The translations under genes and the position numbers were made by a program. A DNA stretch of 64,000 nucleotides, taken from positions 1 through 64,000 of the forward strand of contig JAHITX010000063.1 of the NCBI GenBank assembly GCA_018817425.1, read 5' to 3'. Shown here piece by piece: positions 17,532 through 26,596 of the stretch (position 1 is its first letter; every line of letters begins with the position of its first letter). The notes under the pieces were generated by a model, which was not told the DNA's origin, searched no databases, and was given only the letters and a program-made list of their open reading frames with translations. This stretch comes from Pseudomonadota bacterium (GTDB taxonomy: Bacteria > Desulfobacterota > Desulfobacteria > Desulfobacterales > RPRI01).

Positions 17532-18920
17532 ATGATCGAGCGCTGGTCTAAGCCCAATGGCTATCGAAGTGTTATGGCCATCAGTCTTCCTCTGGTGGCC
17601 TCCATGGGTTCTATTACGCTTATGCAGTTTACGGACAGGATATTTCTGTCCAATTATTCGGTAGACAGTATTTCGGCTGCTTTGCCTGCCGGCTTAGCAT
17701 CTTTTACCTGCTTTTCAATTTTTCTGGGCGCTGTCCATTACACCAACGCCTTCGTGGCTCAGTATACCGGAGCAAACGCCCTTGATCGTGTAGGAGCATC
17801 GGTCTGGCAGGGTATCTATTTCTCAATTTTTGCCGCTTTACTAGTGGCTTCATTTGTTTTTATATCCGGTCACCTTTTCGATATGATTGGTCATTCTCCG
17901 CATGTCCGTGCTCTTGAAATAAAATATTTTAATATTCTTATACTGGGTGCTGTATTTCCTCTACTGGGCTCTGCCATGGCATGTTTTTATACGGGCAGAG
18001 GTCTGACGCGTGTGGTTATGTTTATCCACATGGCAGGTGCAATGGTAAACATACCTTTGGATTACTGCCTGATAAACGGTATCGGCCCTTTTCCGGAAAT
18101 GGGTATTACAGGAGCTGCCATAGCCACAGTTGCGTCTTCAGCCGTTATTGTACTGATCCTTGGGTTTTTTTTCTTCAGCTCATATAATCGGTCTCGATTC
18201 GGCACATGGAATAACAGAGGTTTTGATAAAGAGCTTTTTAGCCGCCTTATGCGGTATGGTCTGCCAAGCGGCATACAGTTTTTTCTTGAAATATTCGGGT
18301 TCACTTTCTTCATTCAGATGCTGGGGCGGCTTGGGGATCTGGAGATGGCTGCATCCAACATCGTGCTTTCTTTAGAATCGCTTGCTTTTTTGCCGATGGT
18401 AGGATTTCACATCGGTAATGCCACACTGGTGGGCCAAGCAATCGGTCGCGGCTATCCGGAAGATGGAGTATATGCAACCACAAGCTCTTTGCATGTCACT
18501 CTTGTTTACATGGCAATCATTTCATTCTTTTTCGTATTTCTGCCTGAGCCCTTACTCTATCTTTTTAAGGCAAGGAATTACAGCCCTGAACAATTTGCAG
18601 CAATAATGGATCTGGGTATAGTTCTATTACGTTTTGTAGCGGTCTTCTGCTTTTTCGATGCTCTGAACCTTATTTATTCCGGAGCAATAAAGGGGGCAGG
18701 CGACACACGATTTATCATGTGGACCATTGCAGCTCTTTCTTTGGGGGGAATGATTATTCCGGTTTACATTGCAATAGAATTCTTAGGTGCGGGGATTTAT
18801 ACTGCGTGGACAATTGCCGCATTCTATGCCTGCCTCCTTGGAATGGCTTTTATGCTGCGCTATCGCCACGGCAAGTGGAAAAAAATGCGGATAATCGAGT
18901 CCAGCCCTGTTTCGTCATAG
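17532..18920 (+). CDS. MATE-family efflux transporter
   Basis: A 462-residue protein with about 12 membrane helices in two related halves, typical MATE length. Family features include PLVASMGSITLMQFTDRIFL in helix 1, GxxGAAIATV near 195, and a second-half TM7 region beginning RYGLPSGIQFFLE. MATE proteins export cationic compounds in exchange for Na+ or H+. Substrate is not predictable. It ends 28 bases before the convergent DUF4384 gene. Confidence 0.9.
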   Translation: MIERWSKPNGYRSVMAISLPLVASMGSITLMQFTDRIFLSNYSVDSISAALPAGLASFTCFSIFLGAVHYTNAFVAQYTGANALDRVGASVWQGIYFSIFAALLVASFVFISGHLFDMIGHSPHVRALEIKYFNILILGAVFPLLGSAMACFYTGRGLTRVVMFIHMAGAMVNIPLDYCLINGIGPFPEMGITGAAIATVASSAVIVLILGFFFFSSYNRSRFGTWNNRGFDKELFSRLMRYGLPSGIQFFLEIFGFTFFIQMLGRLGDLEMAASNIVLSLESLAFLPMVGFHIGNATLVGQAIGRGYPEDGVYATTSSLHVTLVYMAIISFFFVFLPEPLLYLFKARNYSPEQFAAIMDLGIVLLRFVAVFCFFDALNLIYSGAIKGAGDTRFIMWTIAALSLGGMIIPVYIAIEFLGAGIYTAWTIAAFYACLLGMAFMLRYRHGKWKKMRIIESSPVSS

Positions 18921-18948
18921 GGCTTAATATGCAACACTTTGATCGTTA

Positions 18949-19824
18949 TTATTTGCCGGTTTTAACTGGTGTACCTGTTTCAAAAAATTCGGCGGTTTCG
19001 GCCCTTGACTCATTTGTTTTTGCTTTAATTTTCACACCTCTGGTTTTTATTCCGGTATCTTTTGTTTTTACCTGGTAGACACCACCCGTAGCCGCCAAAT
19101 CAAGTCCACCAAGAGGTGATGTACTTGCATATACTATTATATTTTCCTCGCCAAAAGGAGGGGTTACCTCAAGATCGTACCTGTCTTCTCCGGAAGGCAG
19201 GGTATAGACTGCACCACCGTTGAAATAGTGTTCTCTTCTGTAAGGATTCGGTAAAAGCTGGAGCATGGCCCCATTTACGTCCTTGTATAATACAGAAGCA
19301 TAAAACGGTTTATTTCCCTTGATATAAATTATAATTTTGTCACCTAAGCTGTACTTTTTCTTATTTGTCCAAACAGCAACTTTAAGCGGCATATCGGGAT
19401 TTTCAAGGCTATCTTCTTTTTCTGTGGCTTTAAGAATTTTTACATCAGGAATAACTTCAGCCTTAACACTAACCTTGAAACAATCACCGGCAGAAGCGTT
19501 GTTGTACCAGACACCATTTATCTGTTGAATTATTTTTACTTTGGCATTGCTGTAAGCAGAAATAACGTCCTTTTCGAGTTCAAAATTCTTAATGCTTGTT
19601 TCACTGCTAATATGTGTCATTACTGTTTCTGCTGCGTTACGTTTGGAATCGGCAACAGCACTTTGTTCCGTTTCTTTTCTTGACTTGTCATCTCCCATAC
19701 AGGCATAGCCCTCTGCTTCCGTAATAAAGGACTGTGCGGCATAAACTGATTTACCGGATATAATGCAAGTGCTTATCAACAGAAAAAAAATTATTGCAAA
19801 ATTTTTAGCAGCATAAAATTTCAT
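18949..19824 (-). CDS. Exported DUF4384-domain protein
   Basis: A 291-residue protein with a signal peptide (ends about VYA). The central part matches DUF4384: VAVWTNKKKYSLGDKIIIYI, then FYASVLYKDVNGAMLQLLPN and DLEVTPPFGEENIIVYAS. DUF4384 proteins are periplasmic or surface-associated, often near caspase- or CHAT-like proteins; function is unclear. The N-terminal half (about 30-140) resembles LPP20-type domains. ATG 19824 is preferred because AAGGA is 8 bases upstream; an ATG at 19833 overlaps that site. Confidence 0.8.
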   Translation of the reverse strand: MKFYAAKNFAIIFFLLISTCIISGKSVYAAQSFITEAEGYACMGDDKSRKETEQSAVADSKRNAAETVMTHISSETSIKNFELEKDVISAYSNAKVKIIQQINGVWYNNASAGDCFKVSVKAEVIPDVKILKATEKEDSLENPDMPLKVAVWTNKKKYSLGDKIIIYIKGNKPFYASVLYKDVNGAMLQLLPNPYRREHYFNGGAVYTLPSGEDRYDLEVTPPFGEENIIVYASTSPLGGLDLAATGGVYQVKTKDTGIKTRGVKIKAKTNESRAETAEFFETGTPVKTGK

Positions 19825-19959
19825 GTAAACCATCCTTTTTGGAATCGATAAGAATCAATTGATATTCATAATTTCTTTTTGTCATAATTTACTTTACAGA
19901 TCAATCCCGTATTTTATATTCTTGGTATATTTTGAATAATATTCATATATCATTCTATA

Positions 19960-19988
19960 TTGACATATATCTTCTCATAGTTTATATT
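19960..19988 (+). promoter_or_regulatory. Sigma-70-type promoter of the Phd/VapC operon
   Basis: TTGACA (19960-19965) and TATATT (19983-19988) are separated by 17 bp, leading into the antitoxin ATG at 20024 with AGGAG at 20011-20015. Confidence 0.75.
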
Positions 19989-20023
19989 TCATAGTGTAAA
20001 CTTTGATAGAAGGAGATGGTGTT

Positions 20024-20257
20024 ATGAAAGCAACTGCAAAAGATCTCAGGTTTCATTCAAAAGGACTGCTTGATACCGTCAAGAAGGGTGAAGAAGTTAT
20101 AATTACCTTTCGCGGCAAACCTCGCGCCAAACTTATTCCCTATACAGAGAAAAAGAAGGAAATCACTAAAAATGAGTTGTTTGGAATTTGGAAAGATAAT
20201 GATGTAATTAAAGACGTAGATGAATATGTCAGGAAGTTAAGAAAAGGAAGATATTAA
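20024..20257 (+). CDS. Phd/YefM-family antitoxin
   Basis: A 77-residue antitoxin with the Phd/YefM N-terminal DNA-binding pattern (KATAKDLRFHSKGLLDTVKKGEEVIITFRGKPRAKLIP) and a charged C-terminal tail that should wrap the toxin. ATG 20024 is chosen for its AGGAG; an upstream TTG at 20003 lies before the ribosome site. The stop codon abuts the toxin ATG at 20258. Confidence 0.85.
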   Translation: MKATAKDLRFHSKGLLDTVKKGEEVIITFRGKPRAKLIPYTEKKKEITKNELFGIWKDNDVIKDVDEYVRKLRKGRY

Positions 20258-20635
20258 ATGCTTCTCGATACGGATATCCTCATTTGGTATATGAAAGGAA
20301 ATGAAAAAGCATTTAAAGCTATTGAAGGCTCAAAGGATTTCTTTATTTCAGTAATCACATACATGGAATTAGTCCAGGGTATGAGAAACAAGATTGAGCT
20401 TAACCATCTTCGTAAGGCCCTGCATATTTGGAACTCGAAAATTCTTTATCTTTCAGAAGAGATATCCGCCAAAGCAATGTTTTTTGTAGAACAACATTAT
20501 TTAAGCCATTCTATTCAACTTGCGGATGCTTTGATAGGTGCTACAGCAATTGTTTATGGGCTTCCAATTCTAACAGGAAACGACAAACATTATAAGATAT
20601 TCAAAAATTTACAAATCAAAAAATTCCGGCCTTAA
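20258..20635 (+). CDS. vapC: VapC-like PIN-domain ribonuclease toxin
   Basis: A 125-residue PIN-domain protein. The acidic metal-binding residues are visible: D4 and D6 (LLDTDILIW), E37 (ITYMELVQG), D90 (LADALIGATA) and D109 (LTGNDKHY). VapC toxins cleave tRNA or rRNA. It forms an operon with the Phd/YefM-like antitoxin just upstream. Confidence 0.88.
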   Translation: MLLDTDILIWYMKGNEKAFKAIEGSKDFFISVITYMELVQGMRNKIELNHLRKALHIWNSKILYLSEEISAKAMFFVEQHYLSHSIQLADALIGATAIVYGLPILTGNDKHYKIFKNLQIKKFRP

Positions 20636-20674
20636 CAAAGAAACATGGGTTTTTGTTAGTGCTAAAGCAACCAT

Positions 20675-21565
20675 ATGATAATAAGCGCAAGCAGAAGAAC
20701 TGATATCCCGGCTTTTTACAGCAGATGGTTTATGAATCGCATTCGTGCTGAATTTTGCACAGTTGCAAACCCCTTCAATCCGGCTCAAATTTCAAATATT
20801 TCTCTATCTCCTGAAAACGTTGATCTTATTGTGTTCTGGACACGCAATCCAGGCCCAATTATTCCTTATCTAAAAGAACTTAATCAAAGAGGCTATCGTT
20901 TTTATTTTTTATATACTCTTATGAATAACCCGAAACTTCTTGACCCTAAATCTCCTTCAGTGAAACACTCGCTTAATATATTCAAAAAGCTGTCCGATCT
21001 TATCGGCCCCCAAAAGATTATTTGGCGCTATGACCCAATTGTTTTAAGCAATATTACAGATATTAATTTTCACAAAAACAACTATGAAAATATAGCAAAA
21101 TCTTTGCGCGGTTATACGCAACGCTGCATAATAAGTTATTTAGATATTTACCGAAAGATAAAGGGCAGGCTTAACAAGCTGTCTGATAACGGTTTTATTT
21201 TCAATGAATGCGATGATAATATATTTGATCTTTCCGGTTTTTTAGCTCAAATTGCTGCTGAAAATAATATGCAAATACAAAGCTGTGCCTTAAAAAAAGA
21301 TCTTAAAAAATTCGGCATTTTTCCTGGTAAATGTATAGATGATGATTATATTAAAAAAGTTTTTGGAATAGATCTTGATCTGAAAAAAGATCCTTCTCAA
21401 AGAAAAGAATGCGGATGTGTTTCAAGTAAAGATATTGGAATGTATAATTCCTGTCTCTATGAATGCCAATATTGTTATGCAACAACCAGCTTCGAAAAAG
21501 CGGGAATTAATTATCGCAGCCATAACCCTTGTGCATCTTCGCTGCTTAAAACTGATATAAAATGA
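20675..21565 (+). CDS. DUF1848 family protein with C-terminal CxxxCxxC motif
   Basis: A 296-residue member of DUF1848, recognised by the N-terminus IISASRRTDIPAFYSRWF, the FWTRNP motif and WRYDPI. Cysteines cluster at the end: CGCVSS, then C260-LYE-C264-QY-C267-Y, spaced as in radical-SAM [4Fe-4S] proteins but located C-terminally, plus a later Cys. Related proteins are annotated near spore-photolyase-like enzymes; biochemical role unknown. Its last four bases overlap the following Smr gene, so the two are probably co-translated. Confidence 0.85.
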   Translation: MIISASRRTDIPAFYSRWFMNRIRAEFCTVANPFNPAQISNISLSPENVDLIVFWTRNPGPIIPYLKELNQRGYRFYFLYTLMNNPKLLDPKSPSVKHSLNIFKKLSDLIGPQKIIWRYDPIVLSNITDINFHKNNYENIAKSLRGYTQRCIISYLDIYRKIKGRLNKLSDNGFIFNECDDNIFDLSGFLAQIAAENNMQIQSCALKKDLKKFGIFPGKCIDDDYIKKVFGIDLDLKKDPSQRKECGCVSSKDIGMYNSCLYECQYCYATTSFEKAGINYRSHNPCASSLLKTDIK

Positions 21566-21834
21566 AACCGGTTAAAATACCTATTGAAGATTCAATCGAT
21601 TTACATACATTCAGGCCCCAGGATGTTTCCGATCTTCTTTCCGAATATTTCGAAGAATGTATTGCAAACGGCATCTATACTGTGCGTATAATACACGGTA
21701 AGGGCAAAGGAATACTTAAAAATAATGTTGCGCAAATTTTAAAGAAAAGTCCTTATGTTGTATCATTTAGCGATTCGCCGCCTGAAAGAGGGGGCTGGGG
21801 CTCTACTATAGCCGAACTTAAAAGGAGTAAATAA
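21562..21834 (+). CDS. Small Smr-domain protein
   Basis: The 90-residue protein consists of a single Smr (MutS2 C-terminal) domain: IDLHTFRPQDV, then VRIIHGKGKGILKNNV. Smr domains are nicking endonucleases or act in ribosome rescue; LDLH and HGKG are the conserved motifs. Start overlaps DUF1848 by 4 bp; TraB-family gene follows 8 bases later. Confidence 0.88.
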   Translation: MKPVKIPIEDSIDLHTFRPQDVSDLLSEYFEECIANGIYTVRIIHGKGKGILKNNVAQILKKSPYVVSFSDSPPERGGWGSTIAELKRSK

Positions 21835-21842
21835 ATATAATA

Positions 21843-23009
21843 ATGGAATCCAACAACCACAATATGGTGCATCGCCTGTTTGCCGGAGATAAGGAAATCA
21901 TTCTTGTAGGAACCGCTCATGTGTCAAAAGATAGCGCTGAACTTGTCAATTCGGTAATTAACGAAGAAAAGCCCGATACCGTATGTGTAGAACTATGTGA
22001 ATCAAGGTATCAGGCTATAGAAAAAAAGGACATGTGGCAAAATACCAATATTGTAAAAGTTATAAAGGAAAAAAAGACTTTTCTTCTTCTTTCAAATCTA
22101 ATTCTCGCATCATTTCAGAAAAGAATTGCAAAAAAATTTGATATAATTCCGGGAATGGAAATGGTTCAGGCCATCATAGCGGGAAAATCCATCGGTGCCA
22201 AGATACATACAGCAGATAGGGATATAAGAGTAACTCTTACAAGAGTATGGCGTAATATCGGATTTTGGGGAAAAGCAAAGCTTATTTTCCAACTGATTCT
22301 TTCATTAGGAGATGTTGGAGATATCACGGAAAATGATATTGAAAAGATGAAACAGGAAGACGTGCTTGAAACTCTTCTTGCAGAAGTAGGGCAATCTCTT
22401 CCTGCTTTAAAAAAGATATTGATAGATGAAAGAGATATGTATCTTGCCGAAAAAATTAAAACAGCTCCGGGAAACAAAATTGTAGCTGTAGTAGGAGCCG
22501 GTCATGTAAAAGGTATAAAAGCTAATTGGGACGATGATATTGATATAGAATCACTTGAAACAATTCCTCCCAAAAGTAATATATCAAATGCTTTCCAATG
22601 GATTTTCACAGCCGGTATCTTAATACTGTTTGTTTATGGTTTTTATTACGGCGGAGCAAAGGCCGGTGCGGATATGATAACCTGGTGGATACTTATAACA
22701 GGTGTCCTTGCAGGGATAGGCGCAGTTGTCGCCATGGCTCACCCTCTTACGATTTTATCTTCCATGCTTGCTGCACCATTAACTACTCTGCATCCGCTTA
22801 TAGCTGTTGGATGGGTTTCAGGGCTGGTGGAAGCCTATTTCAGCAAACCTAAAGTTAAAGATATAGAAAGCTTACCTGAAGATATTCTTTCTATACGAGG
22901 CTTCTGGAAAAATAAAGTTACCAGAATACTTCTTGTAGTTGCCTTTACGAACTTAGGCGCTTCTATAGGAACGTTTGTTGCGGTACCTCTGATGATAAAA
23001 ATGCTTTAA
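21843..23009 (+). CDS. TraB/PrgY-family membrane protein
   Basis: A 388-residue TraB-domain protein. The N-terminus has the GTAHVSKDS motif with conserved Glu (CVELCESRY), further motifs HTADRDI and VVGAGHVKGI, then four or five C-terminal membrane helices. TraB/PrgY in enterococci restrains pheromone signalling; bacterial and mitochondrial relatives are proposed metalloproteases. It ends one base before the convergent degradative operon (ferredoxin stop at 23010). A short remnant of a second TraB-like gene lies at 34455-34535, at the other edge of that block. Confidence 0.85.
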   Translation: MESNNHNMVHRLFAGDKEIILVGTAHVSKDSAELVNSVINEEKPDTVCVELCESRYQAIEKKDMWQNTNIVKVIKEKKTFLLLSNLILASFQKRIAKKFDIIPGMEMVQAIIAGKSIGAKIHTADRDIRVTLTRVWRNIGFWGKAKLIFQLILSLGDVGDITENDIEKMKQEDVLETLLAEVGQSLPALKKILIDERDMYLAEKIKTAPGNKIVAVVGAGHVKGIKANWDDDIDIESLETIPPKSNISNAFQWIFTAGILILFVYGFYYGGAKAGADMITWWILITGVLAGIGAVVAMAHPLTILSSMLAAPLTTLHPLIAVGWVSGLVEAYFSKPKVKDIESLPEDILSIRGFWKNKVTRILLVVAFTNLGASIGTFVAVPLMIKML

Positions 23010-23204
23010 TCATTTCGTTATGTAAACTACCACAGTAATCGCCTGGAACTCACAGACCGAACGGCATGCATTGCATCCACTGCAACGGGATATATCGATA
23101 ACAGGCGGCTGTTTAACTTCACAGCCAATAATTGCACCCTCTGGGCATTGTTTCACACACAGCATACAGCATGTGCACTTATCCGCATCGATTTTCACAG
23201 GCAA
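23010..23204 (-). CDS. 2[4Fe-4S] ferredoxin
   Basis: A 64-residue protein with two cluster motifs, CTCCMLCVKQCP and CSGCNACRSVCEF. It is the last gene of the minus-strand degradative operon, 15 bases after the FAD enzyme. It is likely the electron carrier for one of the operon's flavoproteins. Confidence 0.92.
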   Translation of the reverse strand: MPVKIDADKCTCCMLCVKQCPEGAIIGCEVKQPPVIDISRCSGCNACRSVCEFQAITVVVYITK

Positions 23205-23219
23205 CTCCGCAATGTTGTT

Positions 23220-24722
23220 TTATTTTACAAAAAGTTTACGCCCAAGAACGCGCTCGGCTACTTCAGCTCCGGTTCGCAATGCACCGTCTGCCGTTACCCT
23301 TCCGGTAAACATTCCTGCAAAATAGAAGTTATCTACAGGCGTAACATTTTCAAACTTTGCATGACTTGAAAACATTTGCTGATTATATTCTGCGTAAACA
23401 ACAGGCGAAAAGCCTGCCATCATCCACTCGACATTCTCATCAAAATCACTAATCCAGCTTCTCAAAACAGGAAGCACGGTATCTGCTGCATATTTTTCAA
23501 CAACACTAAACTCTCTCGGTACCTTGTAGAGAAACGTATTTATGTAAAGTAATTGCTTACCTTTTGGAGCTGAAGCAGGATTTAGATTCGAGTATGTTTG
23601 TATACCTCCGATCGCATGTCCATGGTCATCAAGGATTACAATCCAGGCTTCGGTATTTACCAGCTTATGCTTTAAGCCAATGTGTACATTGACAATTTGC
23701 ACGTCATATCTTTTTGCGCCATCTTCAATCGTTTTGACTCGCTGAGTAAAATCGTCACGATATGGATTTGGGAAGCTTCCCATATCCAACAGTCCGATTC
23801 TATAAGCAACTTGCGGCGAAACATTGCAGACAACAGAATCGGCAGCAATGAACTGATCTTTGCCACCACGCTCCACAATGACACCTGTGGTCTTACCACC
23901 TTCAATTGTAATCTTCTTTACCAAAGCGCGCGTGTGTATTTCACCACCGCTTTCTCTTATGACATCTGCATAGGGCTCATACATAGCAGCAAAACCACCA
24001 TACCGCGGATGAGTTGGATAACAATACGAAAATTGATTTGTGGTAAGACCGGCAAAAAGCACAAGAACCAGATATGTTGAACATGTGGCAACTGATTCTG
24101 CCGGGATTAAAATGCATATAGTTGCAAGATTGATGACCCATGACACGACTTTTTCATTGCTTGTTCTTTGCCTGATGAATTCCTCAATGGGGATATAGGG
24201 AAGGTTCTCCAACAAGTCATTATATGTCTCAAAATTAACTGTTGCAATGGCTTTTCCGAGATCGACCATCATTAAGGCAACAAAGCGTTCTATTTCATTA
24301 ATGTCTTCATCAATCAACTCAGTATAGATTTTCTTTAGAGTCGCTCTGTCGTAATCTGGAGACAATGGCCATAGTTTTGTAATTGGCATCTCCTTACCCT
24401 TCCAAAGCAGGAACATGGATTGGCCTTTAATTACATTACATGTGGTAGTTATCCCGGCAAGCTTCGCTACTTTGTCTCTATCCGGAGTCTGGCCAGGCAC
24501 GTGAATCACATAATGTCCGCCTTCATCCAGCCAGTAGTCATTAAACTCTATTGCACGGGCAACACCGCCAACAGTATTGTTTCTCTCAAATACTAAAGTT
24601 TTAAAGCCATTTTTGGCCAAAACTGCACCGCAAGCTAAGCCGCCCATGCCGGCACCAACAATCACACAAGTTTTCTGACTCTTCTTTGTTATGTCCTCTT
24701 CCTCAAAAGATTTTATTTCCAT
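23220..24722 (-). CDS. FAD-dependent oxidoreductase, phytoene-desaturase-like
   Basis: A 500-residue protein with an N-terminal dinucleotide-binding motif GAGMGGLACGAVLAKNG (about 22-38), followed by the ER..VGG motif, and the C-terminal FAD motif FYFAGMFTGRVTADGALRTG. This is the phytoene dehydrogenase/amine oxidase fold. In this operon it probably oxidises or isomerises an alicyclic intermediate; the substrate cannot be read from sequence. The ribosome site is GGGAG. Confidence 0.8.
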   Translation of the reverse strand: MEIKSFEEEDITKKSQKTCVIVGAGMGGLACGAVLAKNGFKTLVFERNNTVGGVARAIEFNDYWLDEGGHYVIHVPGQTPDRDKVAKLAGITTTCNVIKGQSMFLLWKGKEMPITKLWPLSPDYDRATLKKIYTELIDEDINEIERFVALMMVDLGKAIATVNFETYNDLLENLPYIPIEEFIRQRTSNEKVVSWVINLATICILIPAESVATCSTYLVLVLFAGLTTNQFSYCYPTHPRYGGFAAMYEPYADVIRESGGEIHTRALVKKITIEGGKTTGVIVERGGKDQFIAADSVVCNVSPQVAYRIGLLDMGSFPNPYRDDFTQRVKTIEDGAKRYDVQIVNVHIGLKHKLVNTEAWIVILDDHGHAIGGIQTYSNLNPASAPKGKQLLYINTFLYKVPREFSVVEKYAADTVLPVLRSWISDFDENVEWMMAGFSPVVYAEYNQQMFSSHAKFENVTPVDNFYFAGMFTGRVTADGALRTGAEVAERVLGRKLFVK

Positions 24723-24832
24723 AGCTCTCCCTCTTTAAAGCCTAATTGAAACATTAATTAATTATTTGGTAACGTTAATAAAATTCTGGTAGTTAATAGT
24801 TCTTAAAAAAAATATCTTAATTATTCCTTTCA

Positions 24833-25597
24833 TCAGGATAAAAGCATTCCGCCATCAACTGCCTGCACGCTTCCATAAACAAAGGATGCCGAATCGGAGC
24901 AAAGCCAGATTACTGCTTCGGCGATATCTTCCGGTGTACCAAACCGCTTTGCGGGAGTCCTATCCATGAGCCATTTTTCAACTTCAGGTTTACTGGCCAT
25001 ATACTCCTTCATCATAACTGTTGGGATAACACCAGGGCATACCACATTGATCCTGATTCCATCCTTGGCATATTCCAATTGAGCGGTCCTGTTAAGGCCA
25101 ACCACCCCATACTTGGCAGCCACGTAATCGGATGCTCCAGGTGAAGGGAATCCCAAAGCTGCAGCCGATGCGGTATTGACAATTACTCCTCCCCCTTGTT
25201 TGAGAAATTGAAGGATTTGATACTTCATGCCCAACCAGACTCCTATAAGATCTACGCTTATGGTACGCATAAACATCTCTACCGTGCGTTCGGCCGTTGG
25301 AACAATTGCCGAGTTGTGGGCTGCATTGTTAAAAGCGCAATCCAGACGGCCATAGGAGGAAACAGCCTTTCCAACCATTGCCTCAGCATCTTTTTCCTGC
25401 GAGACATCGGCTTCAAAAAAGACTGCTTCTCCGCCGGAATCCCTGATCATTGCTACGGTTTCTTCACCTCCTGTCACATTTATGTCTGCGACAACGATAT
25501 TTGCTCCTTCATTGCTGAAGGCAAGGCTGGTGGCTCTACCAATCCCTGAGCCTCCCCCCGTTACCAAGGCTACTTTATCTTGAAATTTTAAACTCAT
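24833..25597 (-). CDS. Short-chain dehydrogenase/reductase (SDR)
   Basis: The 254-residue classical SDR has the NAD(P) motif VTGGGSGIGRA (about 12-22), DINV after beta-2 suggesting NAD preference, NNAAHN, and the catalytic Ser with Y-x-x-x-K (YVAAKYG). It resembles 3-hydroxyacyl or hydroxysteroid dehydrogenases. Likely step: oxidation of a ring or side-chain hydroxyl in the operon's pathway. Confidence 0.9.
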   Translation of the reverse strand: MSLKFQDKVALVTGGGSGIGRATSLAFSNEGANIVVADINVTGGEETVAMIRDSGGEAVFFEADVSQEKDAEAMVGKAVSSYGRLDCAFNNAAHNSAIVPTAERTVEMFMRTISVDLIGVWLGMKYQILQFLKQGGGVIVNTASAAALGFPSPGASDYVAAKYGVVGLNRTAQLEYAKDGIRINVVCPGVIPTVMMKEYMASKPEVEKWLMDRTPAKRFGTPEDIAEAVIWLCSDSASFVYGSVQAVDGGMLLS

Positions 25598-25634
25598 GTT
25601 AATACCTCGTTATAAATTGTTAACCCCCTTCTTG

Positions 25635-26027
25635 TTATCCGTATAAAATCTCCTTAACATGCAAGGTATCCATATACTCCCTGATCGCCCGAACACTTCC
25701 TTCCTTAACCTCAAATAACCAGTGATATGTATTTTGGTAGATCTTATCTTTCGCTATCTCCGCGTATGAGCTGCCCCCAACCGCAACATAATCTCCTTCT
25801 CCGATTAAGTGGGTAACAGTTATCTCTATACCTTTAGGAAAAGCCGAGCTTAAAAAAGACATTATTTCCGGAATTTTTTCTTTTGGATATATACCGGAAC
25901 CGGGAAGATTTCCGGCAACCCACCATGTGGCATCGTCTGCCAGCAAATTAAACGCTTTATCATAGTTGCCCTTTGAAATGTTTCCGATAAAAGCCAATAC
26001 AATACTTTTGTTCTCTTCTATGCTCAT
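25635..26027 (-). CDS. NTF2-like / SnoaL-like protein
   Basis: A protein of 130 residues with the cone-like NTF2 pattern (DDATWWVAGNLPGSGIY; VTHLIGEGDYVAVGGSSYAE; NTYHWLFEVKEGSVRAIREYMDT). Family members include ketosteroid isomerase, limonene-epoxide hydrolase and SnoaL cyclases. Start ATG 26027 has AAGGAG seven bases upstream; a frame open from 26060 would overlap the VOC gene and lacks a ribosome site. Confidence 0.8.
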   Translation of the reverse strand: MSIEENKSIVLAFIGNISKGNYDKAFNLLADDATWWVAGNLPGSGIYPKEKIPEIMSFLSSAFPKGIEITVTHLIGEGDYVAVGGSSYAEIAKDKIYQNTYHWLFEVKEGSVRAIREYMDTLHVKEILYG

Positions 26028-26038
26028 ATCCAATCTCC

Positions 26039-26527
26039 TTAAGGTTTGTCGGCCTGCCAACCGGATGGGGGTTTATATAGTTCTATACGGGTACCATCCG
26101 GATCGGTACAGAAAATCAACACAGCGGGATCACCACCGGTAGTAGAGTCAAGAACAGTTCTGGTTGTATGTAAAATCCGGGCGCCACAGGCTTCAAGATG
26201 CGCCGCAGCTTTGTCTACATCTTCCACAATAAAGGACAGATGAGTTAGCCCACACTGGTTCATCGGCCTTAAATTGCCGGATGCAAAGGCATCGGGTTCC
26301 TTAAAGTAGATTAACTCTATTATTATACTTCCAAGAGTCAGCATTTGGCTTGTCATTTCCACTTTGCCTGAAAGGCCCAATAGATCATTAATATCGTTTT
26401 TCGATTCAAAAACAGCGCCTTCCATAAAGCCAAAGGCATCTTTGTAAAAATGTTTGGCACGCTTGATATCTGAAACACAAATGCCGATATGGGAAAAAGT
26501 AGCGTTAAGTACAGACGTAGTTGTCAT
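26039..26527 (-). CDS. VOC (glyoxalase/extradiol) superfamily protein
   Basis: The 162-residue protein shows two beta-alpha-beta-beta-beta VOC modules (HIGICVSDIKRAKHFYKDAFGF; LTHLSFIVEDVDKAAAHLEACGA, ending FCTDPDGTRIELY). It resembles methylmalonyl-CoA epimerase/glyoxalase types. Metal ligands would be His12 region, Glu and His. Twelve bases separate it from the downstream NTF2-like gene. Confidence 0.85.
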   Translation of the reverse strand: MTTTSVLNATFSHIGICVSDIKRAKHFYKDAFGFMEGAVFESKNDINDLLGLSGKVEMTSQMLTLGSIIIELIYFKEPDAFASGNLRPMNQCGLTHLSFIVEDVDKAAAHLEACGARILHTTRTVLDSTTGGDPAVLIFCTDPDGTRIELYKPPSGWQADKP

Positions 26528-26596
26528 TTTATCACCTTCCTTTTAGAAGAAGCATTAAACTATTTAACGGTAAAAATAGTATAAATGTTATAAGTT

